Positions 19,492-27,423 of a DNA stretch of 64,000 nt are shown in pieces. Location of the stretch: positions 111,102-175,101 of the forward strand of contig NZ_AEEB01000004.1 of NCBI RefSeq assembly GCF_000179775.1, in the 5' to 3' direction. The notes under the pieces were generated by a model. The model had not been told where the DNA came from and searched no databases. It saw only the letters and a program-made list of their open reading frames with translations. The position numbers were made by a program, and so were the translations under genes. Source of the stretch: Ahrensia sp. R2A130. Its GTDB lineage: Bacteria > Pseudomonadota > Alphaproteobacteria > Rhizobiales > Rhizobiaceae. The first letter of the stretch is position 1, and each line of letters starts with the position of its first letter.

Positions 19492-21282
19492 ATGTCCATT
19501 TTGCCGAAAGTTCTACGCGATCTTCTGTCGCCAACGCCGGAAACGCAGCTGACGACAGCGCCCAAGCGACCATCGATCAGGCAGCAAATGAGAGATGCGA
19601 TTGAGCTGCTTTACGAAAGGGACGCTGATGATTTCAAAAAAGATGGCATGAACAAATATTTTCGGCTGATGAACAAAGAGCGGGTGCGCCGTTTGGCCGA
19701 CGTTTTGATTTCACTCGAGTCCTATGACCTAGACAGTTTTATAGACGACGTTGGCAGACGGCCGATTGGTGATTGGTATTTCCCGATCGATAGTGCGGCC
19801 GCAACCTACTCCAATCCCGGTGACTTCATTCGAGCCATAGAGCAGGTTCCCGGACCCTGGACGCTTGAACGATGCGATCTCTATACCAGCGCTTGGTCCC
19901 GGTTTACGCCCCGCACGATGCGGGAACCGGGGGATACGACCTACCGCGTGTCCGATTTTACCACGCAAAAGATGGTGAAGTATCTCCGCTTTATCCAACA
20001 GCGCAACGCAAACGCTTTATTGGCCCCTGAGACGCTGCGGATGGTGAGAACCCTGGAAGACGATGTCTCGAATGCAACCCATATCCACGACCCCGAAAAA
20101 GTGCGGACGGCGTTGCGGGAATTTCGCGATGCCTTGGGCTACGAGCAATCACAAGAACCGGCATTTCCAACCACCAACACGCAGAAGCGCTTCATCAAGT
20201 TTGAAAATGGCGATGGTTTCGATATCGACGAATTTCAGACCTATATGCAGCAGGTGAAATCGGTCCGAAAACAATTGCATGACGCTGCGCGAGAGAGCGG
20301 TCGCAAAGCGCTAACGGTCGACGTGCTGCAGATGCCCGACGAAACAATCCGAACCTACGGTGAATATTTCAAATTGGACCATTGGAAGCCGGAAAGCTCC
20401 ACGCTGCTGCAGGCAGTGCCGGAAGCTTTTAACAGGACTACCGAAGAAGTTTTAACGCCATCACAGATTATCGCCTTGCACAAACAGCGAGACAAGCTCG
20501 AATTCGAGCACTGGGATTTCTCCGCCGATGCCCCGCCCTGTCCGAAGCTGCTCACATTCGCTGACCAGCGAGAAAAACTGGATGCCGCAGCAGAACTTAC
20601 CCAGCACCTCGCGATTGCCTCTGGCACGCGACCGACCAAAACATGGCGCACCAAAGTTCAAGACACGGTCGACCAACTGGGAGCGTCTCTTGCAACAGAG
20701 CGGTTCGATGAATGGTTGCGCCTGCTTGTCGAACATCGTCACGACCCGCGTGCCAATCAGAAAAGGCTCGTGCTGACATGGATGTACAATGCCGCGCAAA
20801 GCCTGAATTACTCCCGAAAACTGGGATACACTGCCAACGAAGTCGCGAAAATCGCATTCTTGAAAACTGCCTACACTTCCCAGATCCGAGTTAGTCCTCC
20901 ATCTCTTTCCACCGTTCCAAGTGACGAGTCCGAGAGGATGTGCCGTATGTTTGGTGGCGAGACGTTGGTTGTTTCGAAAACCAATATCGCCATCGCAAGG
21001 GGCGTGATCTGGACGCTGGAAATGAACCCGCCAAAAGGCTTTGAAGCACTCTTACGCGACATCACCATTGAAATGTCGAAGCGCGTTTTCTCCACGAAGC
21101 TGCCCAGACCGGCTCCGATCTGTCGATCTTATGCGCTGGCCTGTTGTTGTGTGCACACGCTGGAGCGTCTGCAGACACCTACCGCACGTAAAGCACTCGA
21201 CAAACTTGCAACGATGGATATCGAAGATCGCGTGTTGCAGAAAATTCAGGCTGCACAAAAGAAGACACCGAAGGCGGCTTGA
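19492..21282 (+). CDS. Large protein of unknown function, C terminus resembles DUF4132-type proteins
   Basis: A soluble 596-aa protein that I do not recognise with confidence. It has no signal peptide, membrane segment or enzyme motif. It looks helical and charged throughout. The last about 100 residues (ARGVIWTLEMNPPKGFEALLRDITIEM, then a CRSYALACCCVHTLERLQTP stretch, then a helical KAL-DKLATMDIEDRVLQKI tail) resemble the C-terminal helical repeats of bacterial DUF4132/WGR-type proteins, often adjacent to stress or conflict genes; this is a weak impression. It lies 7 bp from the next gene, a membrane protein, and may be cotranscribed. Confidence 0.6.
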   Translation: MSILPKVLRDLLSPTPETQLTTAPKRPSIRQQMRDAIELLYERDADDFKKDGMNKYFRLMNKERVRRLADVLISLESYDLDSFIDDVGRRPIGDWYFPIDSAAATYSNPGDFIRAIEQVPGPWTLERCDLYTSAWSRFTPRTMREPGDTTYRVSDFTTQKMVKYLRFIQQRNANALLAPETLRMVRTLEDDVSNATHIHDPEKVRTALREFRDALGYEQSQEPAFPTTNTQKRFIKFENGDGFDIDEFQTYMQQVKSVRKQLHDAARESGRKALTVDVLQMPDETIRTYGEYFKLDHWKPESSTLLQAVPEAFNRTTEEVLTPSQIIALHKQRDKLEFEHWDFSADAPPCPKLLTFADQREKLDAAAELTQHLAIASGTRPTKTWRTKVQDTVDQLGASLATERFDEWLRLLVEHRHDPRANQKRLVLTWMYNAAQSLNYSRKLGYTANEVAKIAFLKTAYTSQIRVSPPSLSTVPSDESERMCRMFGGETLVVSKTNIAIARGVIWTLEMNPPKGFEALLRDITIEMSKRVFSTKLPRPAPICRSYALACCCVHTLERLQTPTARKALDKLATMDIEDRVLQKIQAAQKKTPKAA

Positions 21283-21289
21283 GTCATTC

Positions 21290-21727
21290 ATGTCGGCACT
21301 CACCGCATATGGCGGGCTTTTCCTCTCCGCATTCGTGGCTGCAACGCTGTTTCCGGCGCAGTCGGAAATCGTGCTGATCGCACTGATAAGTTCGGGCACA
21401 TGGTCGGTGTTCTGGTTGGTGGTGGTGGCGAGTGTTGGCAACACGCTGGGGTCGGTCGTGAACTACTATATCGGTCGCGCCACGGGCACGTTTTCCAATG
21501 CGTGGTGGTTTCCTGTTAGCGAACTATCATTGAAGAAAGCGGAGGGCTGGTATCACCGCTATGGCCGCTGGTCGCTGCTGCTAAGTTGGGCGCCCTTCAT
21601 CGGCGATCCGATTACGGTGGTTGCAGGCTTTCTGAAGGAGCCCATCAGCAGCTTCGTGGTGTTGGTCGCGATTGCGAAAACCTGCCGCTATATCGTGCTG
21701 GCGCTGATCGTGATGGGGGTGCTTTAA
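21290..21727 (+). CDS. yqaA: YqaA family small inner-membrane protein (DedA/VTT-like)
   Basis: A 145-aa membrane protein starting MSALTAYGGLFLSAFVAATLFPAQSE. It contains the family features ATLFPAQSEIVL, ASVGNTLGSVVNYYIGRATG and WYHRYGRWSLLLSWAPFIGDPITVVAGF, with about four hydrophobic helices. YqaA proteins are small relatives of DedA/SNARE-associated membrane proteins, whose better-known members move lipids across the membrane. The ATG at 21290 was chosen because upstream codons overlap the preceding gene and lose similarity. Its stop overlaps the convergent acetyltransferase gene by 4 bp. Confidence 0.85.
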   Translation: MSALTAYGGLFLSAFVAATLFPAQSEIVLIALISSGTWSVFWLVVVASVGNTLGSVVNYYIGRATGTFSNAWWFPVSELSLKKAEGWYHRYGRWSLLLSWAPFIGDPITVVAGFLKEPISSFVVLVAIAKTCRYIVLALIVMGVL

Positions 21728-22653
21728 TTATCGCTGTCGCCTTCACGTAAAAACGACGAACGAAGCTGTGCGGCAGCAATTGCCGATCTGCCTTTTATCG
21801 TAAGGGGTATCTGTAATTCGGCCAGCGGTACCTTTCGCTTGGCAAATCGCAATTTGTGGTTCGAGACCGGGGGTAGAAAATCTACTCTGGCGTAACCTTC
21901 GTGAGCGGCGTGGGCGATGGAAAATTTGCTCAACAAGGTGCCCGGCCCGTATTTTTCAAACACAGGGTCATAGCTCGTGATCAGGTTAAACAATTCATCT
22001 TTCGAACTAAGGCAGGCTTCAATAGCGACGGGCGTTTCGCCAGACATAAGCGCATGCAGTCTCAAAATACCGGTATCCGCATCGACAAGACGGCGCAGGG
22101 CCTGCAAGTGGACGGGATCACGAAAACCGGTTCCAGCCGCGCCATTCTCGCGCAGCCAATATTTTTTCCAGATTAACATTTTCTCCAACAAAACTGTTCT
22201 TGCGTCGGCATCCTTCCCGTTCAGAAATGACAACGTCCCATGCTCCTTTTGAAGCCGTCGCCATTTTGTATTCTTGCTGAATGACACCTGCATATCTTGT
22301 GCCGCGCCATCGCAGATCGCCGTAGTGTGGGGGATCCAACGAGATCCGGATGGCAAATCCAGAGTTGCCAGTAGATGCGGTTTCTCAATATATCGCATGC
22401 GTATGAAATCGACGCCTGCTTGCCTAGCGGTTTCTATGAGCTGCTGGAATCGCTGTGCATTGTTCAAGTCTGGAAAGACCCGCAAAGGATAGGGATGAAT
22501 AGGGTCAAGCAGTGCAATCGCAACACGAATCGCAAAATGTTTGCGGACCCGCAGCACTGGGTTGCCATCCATCAAGACCAGCGCTTGTCCGTTTGCAGTA
22601 GCGATATTGGCCATCGTATCCACGAGATGGCGCGCGCTCATAATCGCATTCAT
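21724..22653 (-). CDS. GNAT-fold acetyltransferase of the FemAB/CelD (BcsL) type
   Basis: A 309-aa protein that looks like the double-GNAT acyltransferases annotated as CelD/BcsL or FemAB-like. Supporting features are the central SFSKNTKWRRLQKEHG followed by a long helical linker, LRLHALMSGETPVAIEACLSSKDELFNLITSYDP, and a C-terminal GTLLSKFSIAHAAHEGYARVDFLPPVSNHKLRFAKRKVPLAE ending as in that family. The start ATG 22653 overlaps the stop of the upstream formyltransferase gene as ATGA, so both are translationally coupled. The pair may build or decorate an N-acylated amino sugar or peptide; the substrate is unknown. Confidence 0.65.
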   Translation of the reverse strand: MNAIMSARHLVDTMANIATANGQALVLMDGNPVLRVRKHFAIRVAIALLDPIHPYPLRVFPDLNNAQRFQQLIETARQAGVDFIRMRYIEKPHLLATLDLPSGSRWIPHTTAICDGAAQDMQVSFSKNTKWRRLQKEHGTLSFLNGKDADARTVLLEKMLIWKKYWLRENGAAGTGFRDPVHLQALRRLVDADTGILRLHALMSGETPVAIEACLSSKDELFNLITSYDPVFEKYGPGTLLSKFSIAHAAHEGYARVDFLPPVSNHKLRFAKRKVPLAELQIPLTIKGRSAIAAAQLRSSFLREGDSDN

Positions 22654-23405
22654 GTCTGACGGCATTTGAGATAGCGCACTAAATCGCTGGCGGTTGGAAT
22701 GGTGTAAATTGGCCCGAACGAGCTTGTCTTACCTTCGGCAGGCGGCAGGTTTCCGGTGGCGATTATGTACTCTATCACACTTGCCAGTTCTCTATCAGCA
22801 GCGTCGAATAAGGCCGTCTGATTGGCGGTCATAGTGCCCTTTGTCGGCACGGCTCCGCGCGCCAGGATGTCGCCATGGTCCAACACAAGGCCAAGCTGCT
22901 GCACGACGTAACCGCATTCACGTTCCCTGTTCACAACTTCCCAGAATCCCGGCGGACCGCCGCGGTAGGCGCGGTCGTCGCCATGATGAACCGAAATAAT
23001 TCCCAAGCGTGCAACGTCAAGCACACGCCCACGATATATTCCGCGCCCACCAAGCCGCACGATGACGTCGAGTTCCTGATCACCCAAAAGCTGCAGGCTA
23101 TCTTCATCAAAATCCTTGAAGTGCCCTGAGAACCTGCAGGTTAGATCGACTGCCTCTGGCGAATCGTAACGCTGATAGGGCGATGGCTGGCCACAAGCTT
23201 CGACCATACAGACGAGGCGAAAGCATACTCTGTTTGCAATGGCTTTGCGGCCTCGGCGCGGACGATTGGTAGGTATTTCGCGAAACCAAACCATCTTACA
23301 ATTGGCTTCAGTCAAAACTGCATGCGCATTAGTCCATGGAAAAACGAGGCAATCTTTCTCAGCTAAAATACCGATACGCATGGTCATTTTTATAGTTTCG
23401 AACAT
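22650..23405 (-). CDS. Formyltransferase-fold protein (10-formyl-THF dependent type)
   Basis: A 251-aa protein with the fold signature of methionyl-tRNA/GART-type formyltransferases. LDVARLGIISVHHGDDRAYRGGPPGFWEV corresponds to the GIxNxHxSLLPxYRGxxP loop, and LDHGDILARG corresponds to the second catalytic loop with its Asp. It lacks a C-terminal tRNA-binding domain, so it should act on a small molecule such as an amino sugar, as ArnA/VioF-like N-formyltransferases do. Catalytic His and Asp are present, while the position of the expected Asn is uncertain (VHHGD instead of NIHPS). It is cotranscribed with the acetyltransferase. Base use appears less GC-rich than the core genes around it. Confidence 0.7.
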   Translation of the reverse strand: MFETIKMTMRIGILAEKDCLVFPWTNAHAVLTEANCKMVWFREIPTNRPRRGRKAIANRVCFRLVCMVEACGQPSPYQRYDSPEAVDLTCRFSGHFKDFDEDSLQLLGDQELDVIVRLGGRGIYRGRVLDVARLGIISVHHGDDRAYRGGPPGFWEVVNRERECGYVVQQLGLVLDHGDILARGAVPTKGTMTANQTALFDAADRELASVIEYIIATGNLPPAEGKTSSFGPIYTIPTASDLVRYLKCRQT

Positions 23406-23532
23406 CTTTGCGGCCTAAAATTCGTATTAGCCAGCAGTGAGAGAAAACCTTACATTGAAACCAAAACAGGCGATTAACGAACTTTTTACATGCCGCCACC
23501 AGCCGATAGCAGCACCTTCAGCGACTTGCTCG

Positions 23533-24237
23533 CTAGACGACTGCGCCAAACAGGAGGCCGATTGCGGATGTTACGGCCATGGCGGCGATGCCCCAGAACG
23601 TTACCCGTCCGGCACCTTTTACAAGATTTGCGCCGCCAGCTTTTGCGCCCAACGCGCCAAGCACGGCGAGAACCAGAATGGTGATCCCCGCGACGGACCA
23701 GTAAACATCTTCGCGCGGCATGAGCCATGCCATTAGCAGAGGCAAAAATGCACCTGCTGCAAATGTGCAGGCCGAAACGACTGCCGCCTGTAGGGGTTGC
23801 GCTTCGGTCATCTCCGTGATGCCGAGTTCTTCACGGGCATGGGCGGCCAGCGCATCTTTTGCGGTCATTTCGATCGCCACCTGCATAGCAGTTTCAGGGG
23901 CTGCACCTCGGGCCTCAAACATCATCGCCAGCTCTTGCAGTTCCGTCTCTGGATTGATTTCGAGTTCGCGACGTTCGCGATCAAGATCAGCCTTTTCCAG
24001 ATCAGCTTGCGAGCTCACAGAAACGTATTCGCCCGCAGCCATCGACATGGCACCTGCGGTGAGGCCCGCTACGCCTGCGGTCAAAATATCAGCGCTGGAG
24101 GCTGATGCGGCGGCAACACCAAGCATAAGGCTCGAGGTTGAAATGATCCCGTCATTTGCGCCCATGACAGCAGCACGAAGCCAGCTTGATTTGTGAACAT
24201 TGTGCTCTTCGGCATGCGCTGAAATGACATCCATCAT
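23533..24237 (-). CDS. VIT1/CCC1 family membrane transporter (iron/manganese)
   Basis: A 234-aa membrane protein of the vacuolar iron transporter family, which exports Fe2+ or Mn2+ in bacteria. Diagnostic segments are WLRAAVMGANDGIISTSSLMLGVAAA, AGAMSMAAGEYVSVSSQADLEKADL and a helical acidic cytoplasmic insert (RRELEINPETELQELAMMFEARG) with metal-binding Glu residues, then two to three C-terminal helices. ATG 24237 was chosen: it overlaps the stop of the ydcF gene by 1 base (TGATG) and has GGAG five bases upstream. It is the last gene of a small minus-strand unit. Confidence 0.88.
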   Translation of the reverse strand: MMDVISAHAEEHNVHKSSWLRAAVMGANDGIISTSSLMLGVAAASASSADILTAGVAGLTAGAMSMAAGEYVSVSSQADLEKADLDRERRELEINPETELQELAMMFEARGAAPETAMQVAIEMTAKDALAAHAREELGITEMTEAQPLQAAVVSACTFAAGAFLPLLMAWLMPREDVYWSVAGITILVLAVLGALGAKAGGANLVKGAGRVTFWGIAAMAVTSAIGLLFGAVV

Positions 24238-24806
24238 CAATTCTCCAGTCGTGGCTTTTGCGTCTCGGATAGCGACCCGATTGCATCACCTGCGTTGAAC
24301 CCAAGCGCTTTCATGCGACGGGAAAGCGAGAGGCGATAGTAAGGAATCGCAACAATTTCACGAAGCCAGTATCGTGCAGTGCGATACCAAGGGGTCGTTG
24401 GACCCGCAACGGCGGCACTTCCGGTTGCAATGAAACCGAGGTAGCGAAAACACATTTTCGCACGGGGAAGATGGTAGGCATCGCTGACCACAAGAACCGA
24501 ATTCACTCTCTTCTCGCGCAAAAGTGCAGCGCTGAAAGCTACGTTCTCAAAAGTGTTTGTTGAACGGCCCTCAAGCAGGAGCGCGGCTTGCGGAACGCCC
24601 TCGCCCATACAAATTTCCGCCATGGCCTTCGCTTCCGTGGGCGGGTGTCGGCCAAGCCCGCCAGACAGCACGAGGATGGGTGCCAAGCCCTGCTGGTGAA
24701 GCGCGATGGCGTGGCGAGTGCGGCGTTCCAATGCGGGGCTCGCCCGTCCATCTTTCCAGACGGCAGCACCCAGAACCACGATGGCATAAGCAGATTTTAG
24801 CTCCAC
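24237..24806 (-). CDS. YdcF/DUF218 family protein
   Basis: A 189-aa protein with the DUF218 layout: AIVVLGAAVWKDGRASPALERRTRHAI, LVLSGGLGRHPPTEAKAMAEI, RSTNTFENVAFSAALLRE and VLVVSDAYHLPRAKMCFRYLGF. The family is linked to envelope and cyclic-Enterobacterial common antigen-type metabolism in some bacteria; the reaction is uncertain. The GTG at 24806 (VELKSAYAIVV) is taken as start because it overlaps the upstream small gene by only 10 bp and the conserved part begins right after it; an upstream ATG at 24887 would overlap by 91 bp. Confidence 0.8.
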   Translation of the reverse strand: MELKSAYAIVVLGAAVWKDGRASPALERRTRHAIALHQQGLAPILVLSGGLGRHPPTEAKAMAEICMGEGVPQAALLLEGRSTNTFENVAFSAALLREKRVNSVLVVSDAYHLPRAKMCFRYLGFIATGSAAVAGPTTPWYRTARYWLREIVAIPYYRLSLSRRMKALGFNAGDAIGSLSETQKPRLEN

Positions 24807-25030
24807 CGCCAAAGCCCAATGAGCGCGGAGGCGGCATAGAAGAATTGCAGAGCAAGAAACGCCCAACGCTTGTCCAGCCAGCCCCAACCGGCAAAAAGCA
24901 ATGCGGAGACCAAGAGCAGCGAAAAGCCTAGAATTTCATTGCCGGTATTGGATGCGATCAACAACGCGTAAGCCATGGCAAGCACGGAACCCGTGGTTTC
25001 AAAAAATGTGATCAGGCGGGAGCGTTGCAT
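24797..25030 (-). CDS. Small two- to three-helix membrane protein
   Basis: A 77-aa hydrophobic protein (MQRSRLITFFETTGSVLAMAYALL ... FFYAASALIGLWRWS) with about three predicted helices. The ending LQFFYAASALIGLWRW resembles short PnuC-like/CBU_0592-like membrane proteins of unknown role. It is the first gene of a unit with ydcF and the VIT transporter and overlaps ydcF by 10 bp. Its start codon lies 92 bp from the divergent gene at 25123. Confidence 0.65.
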   Translation of the reverse strand: MQRSRLITFFETTGSVLAMAYALLIASNTGNEILGFSLLLVSALLFAGWGWLDKRWAFLALQFFYAASALIGLWRWS

Positions 25031-25122
25031 GGCAGTAAGGCCTCCGGTTGAATGTGGCCTTCATGTTTCAATCCGCACGCAGATGGTCAACCATCTTGCG
25101 CGTGGTTCCAGCGAGGTGGCCC

Positions 25123-25959
25123 GTGACCGAATTTGCAAAACGCCTTCAATCGAAGCTGCCTGCAGGGATGACGCTGCCGGAGGAGTTCATCCGCACTTTT
25201 GATTGGATGGAAGAACAGGGCCATGCGGGGCTCATAACCGGCACCAGCGGCGACAAGGCGGAAGATCATATTCTGGCCCTGTACCCGTTCGACCAGATTG
25301 ATGATCCCGGCGCGAGCCACGCGTTCTTCCGCTATAATGAATTGCCGTTCTCATTCGGCTGGAGCGAAGCTGTGGCGGAAGCTGACCGGCGGGTTTTCGA
25401 GTTTGTGACCACGGGCGGCGACGGTTCCCGCGCCGCACTTTGGTTGGATGATGAAGGCCACCAGCGGATCGTTCATATCGGCTCGGGGTCAGGTTCCGTA
25501 TGGGCAGGCATCATCAGCGACGATCCGCTCGTGCTGCTGCAACTGCTGGCCATCGGCTATAACGAGCCGTGCTCCGACGAGCTGCACGAAAAGAGCGCTT
25601 CTGAAGCCACCTATGAATATCTCGGCGTCGCGGATGCAAAAGAGTTGAACGAGCTGCGCGCGGAAAGCGACGAGCCGGACTTCGATTATCCGTTGAGCAA
25701 ACCACCGTTAGCATTCCGCAAGTTTCTGGAAAGCGAGTTCGGCGTAACGGTGCCGGAAAGAGCCAGCGACATCATTTCGCAACCGGTGCCCAAATGGGGT
25801 GAGACCAGCAAAGACCCGTTTCTCGACTGGGTAGAACGGGTCAATCCCGAGACAACCTCAACTGAAGAAGACGAAGCCAAACAGCGCAGAATAGACGCGG
25901 CAAACACAGTAACGCTGCGAGGATTTATCGAACGTATCCGAATGATGTTCGGGCGCTGA
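25123..25959 (+). CDS. SMI1/KNR4 (SUKH)-like protein
   Basis: A soluble acidic protein of 278 aa. The central portion (EFVTTGGDGSRAALWLDDEG, then VHIGSGSGSVWAGIISDDPLVLLQLLAIGYNE) looks like a SUKH/SMI1-KNR4 fold, a family often acting as immunity proteins or binding partners. The similarity is a pattern impression, not a search result. GTG 25123 was chosen because GAGG lies 6 bases upstream; an upstream ATG at 25048 would give an N terminus unlike the rest. No toxin gene is adjacent. It converges on the dehalogenase gene (19 bp). Confidence 0.5.
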   Translation: MTEFAKRLQSKLPAGMTLPEEFIRTFDWMEEQGHAGLITGTSGDKAEDHILALYPFDQIDDPGASHAFFRYNELPFSFGWSEAVAEADRRVFEFVTTGGDGSRAALWLDDEGHQRIVHIGSGSGSVWAGIISDDPLVLLQLLAIGYNEPCSDELHEKSASEATYEYLGVADAKELNELRAESDEPDFDYPLSKPPLAFRKFLESEFGVTVPERASDIISQPVPKWGETSKDPFLDWVERVNPETTSTEEDEAKQRRIDAANTVTLRGFIERIRMMFGR

Positions 25960-25978
25960 CGACCGCGCGTATTGTCGG

Positions 25979-26665
25979 CTAACGAGAAGCCAGCTCGCCT
26001 ATGGTGCTGACGACACGGTGCCAGTCGGAGTTTGGTTCGAGGTCGATTGTCTGGTCTTCGCCGTGTTCTGTTGGGCGGGCGATGAACGCGGTTTGCAGGC
26101 CTGCTTCGCGGGCAGCCACTAGGTCGCTGTTGTGAGCGGCGACCATCATCACGTCGGCAGGGTCCAACCGCAGCGCCGCACAACTGGCGTGATAGACTTC
26201 GAGTTTCGGCTTGAAGCTGCGGGCGATATCCGCTCCCAAAATGCAATCGAAGGGCAGGCCCGCATAGCGCGCCAAGCGGCTCATCAGCGCTATGGAACCG
26301 TTGGAGCAGGTGCCGAGAATTCCATGCTCGTGGAGATGCTCCAGCCCCGTTGGAGCGTCCTGCCAAGCAGGCAGCCGTTCCCAACCGGCGTTGAGATGGG
26401 TCTTGGTTTCGTCGTCCAAGCCAGTGATGCCGAAATGGTCCAACGTCGCTTCGAGGTTCTCGCGGTGCAGAATGTCGATGGGTGTGTAGGGCCGTGCGCC
26501 GGATCGGACCGGCTCCATGACCTGCTGGTAGAGGCCCCGCCAATGATCGGCGAATTTGTGATGATCGACATCGAGACCGGCCTCGCGGGCAGCGTCCGCG
26601 ATACCGCTGCGCCAATCCACCAGCGTGCCGAAGACGTCGAAGATATAGGCCTTGGGTGCGGTCAT
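25979..26665 (-). CDS. Haloacid dehalogenase type II
   Basis: A HAD-superfamily hydrolase of the (S)-2-haloacid dehalogenase type, 228 aa. It has the nucleophile segment FDVFGTLVDW (Asp in FDxFGT), the conserved CSNGS loop, KPKLEVYHASC (motif III Lys) and AAHNSDLVAAREAGLQTAFIARP, which is characteristic of this subgroup. It would remove halide from L-2-haloalkanoates, although genomic members often have unknown natural substrates. It overlaps the moeB-like gene by 4 bp, forming the tail of the dnaN-recF-moeB unit. Confidence 0.87.
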   Translation of the reverse strand: MTAPKAYIFDVFGTLVDWRSGIADAAREAGLDVDHHKFADHWRGLYQQVMEPVRSGARPYTPIDILHRENLEATLDHFGITGLDDETKTHLNAGWERLPAWQDAPTGLEHLHEHGILGTCSNGSIALMSRLARYAGLPFDCILGADIARSFKPKLEVYHASCAALRLDPADVMMVAAHNSDLVAAREAGLQTAFIARPTEHGEDQTIDLEPNSDWHRVVSTIGELASR

Positions 26666-27423
26666 TTTGGAGCTCCGGTGTTGATGCCAGTTGCAATAGT
26701 CGTGAAGCGCAGGGACAGGGCGTCGACCATAAGCAAGCGGCCTGTTAGCCCCTCACCGAAGCCGCAGATTTCCTTCACCGTTTCCAGCGCCTGCAACGTG
26801 CCGAGCAAGCCGGTGACCGCGCCCAAAATACCGGCTTCCGCACAGGACGGCACGGTGCCTGCGGGCGGCGCGGTGGGGAAAAGATCACGGTAGGACGGTG
26901 CGCCGTCCTGCCACGGTTTCAGCGTGGTGATGGTGCCGTCGAAGCGGTTCGCGGCGGCAGTGATGAGCGGAATTTGCGCCGCCTCGCAGGCATCGGCCAG
27001 CGCGTAACGCGTGTCGAAATTGTCGGTGGCGTCCAAAGCAATCGTATGGCCCTCGACGACCTGCGCGATGTTGGTCGCGTCCAAACGGCGGCAGATGGGA
27101 TCGACCTCGACATAGGGGTTCAGCCGCATCGCGGCATCGAAGGCACGTTCGACTTTCGGTGCGCCGACATCTTCCGTGCCATAAAGCACCTGCCGCTGAA
27201 GGTTGGAAAGCGACACAGCATCATCGTCCACCACTGTGAGATGGCCGATCCCGGCGGCGGCGAGATATTGGATCGCCGGTGCACCGAGGCCGCCTGCCCC
27301 CACCACCAATACGCGGGCGCGTTTCAGCGCCTGTTGGCCGGGGCCGCCGATTTCCGGCAGCACGAGGTGACGGGCGTAGCGTTCGGTTTCATCTGGAGAG
27401 AGGGGTGGTGAAAGCGCGGTCAT
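26662..27423 (-). CDS. moeB: MoeB/ThiF family adenylyltransferase
   Basis: An E1-like enzyme that adenylates the C-terminal glycine of a sulfur-carrier protein (MoaD or ThiS). The 253-aa protein has the ATP-binding VLVVGAGGLGAPAIQYLAAAGIG, the DDDAVSLSNLQRQ strand and the ALDATDNFDTRY loop. The zinc cysteines of E. coli MoeB are absent: SYRDLFP stands where CYRCLFP is expected, and there is no C-terminal CxxC. The SCAEAG cysteine remains. ATG 27423 overlaps the recF stop (4 bp). recF-moeB adjacency is common in alphaproteobacteria. Confidence 0.85.
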   Translation of the reverse strand: MTALSPPLSPDETERYARHLVLPEIGGPGQQALKRARVLVVGAGGLGAPAIQYLAAAGIGHLTVVDDDAVSLSNLQRQVLYGTEDVGAPKVERAFDAAMRLNPYVEVDPICRRLDATNIAQVVEGHTIALDATDNFDTRYALADACEAAQIPLITAAANRFDGTITTLKPWQDGAPSYRDLFPTAPPAGTVPSCAEAGILGAVTGLLGTLQALETVKEICGFGEGLTGRLLMVDALSLRFTTIATGINTGAPK

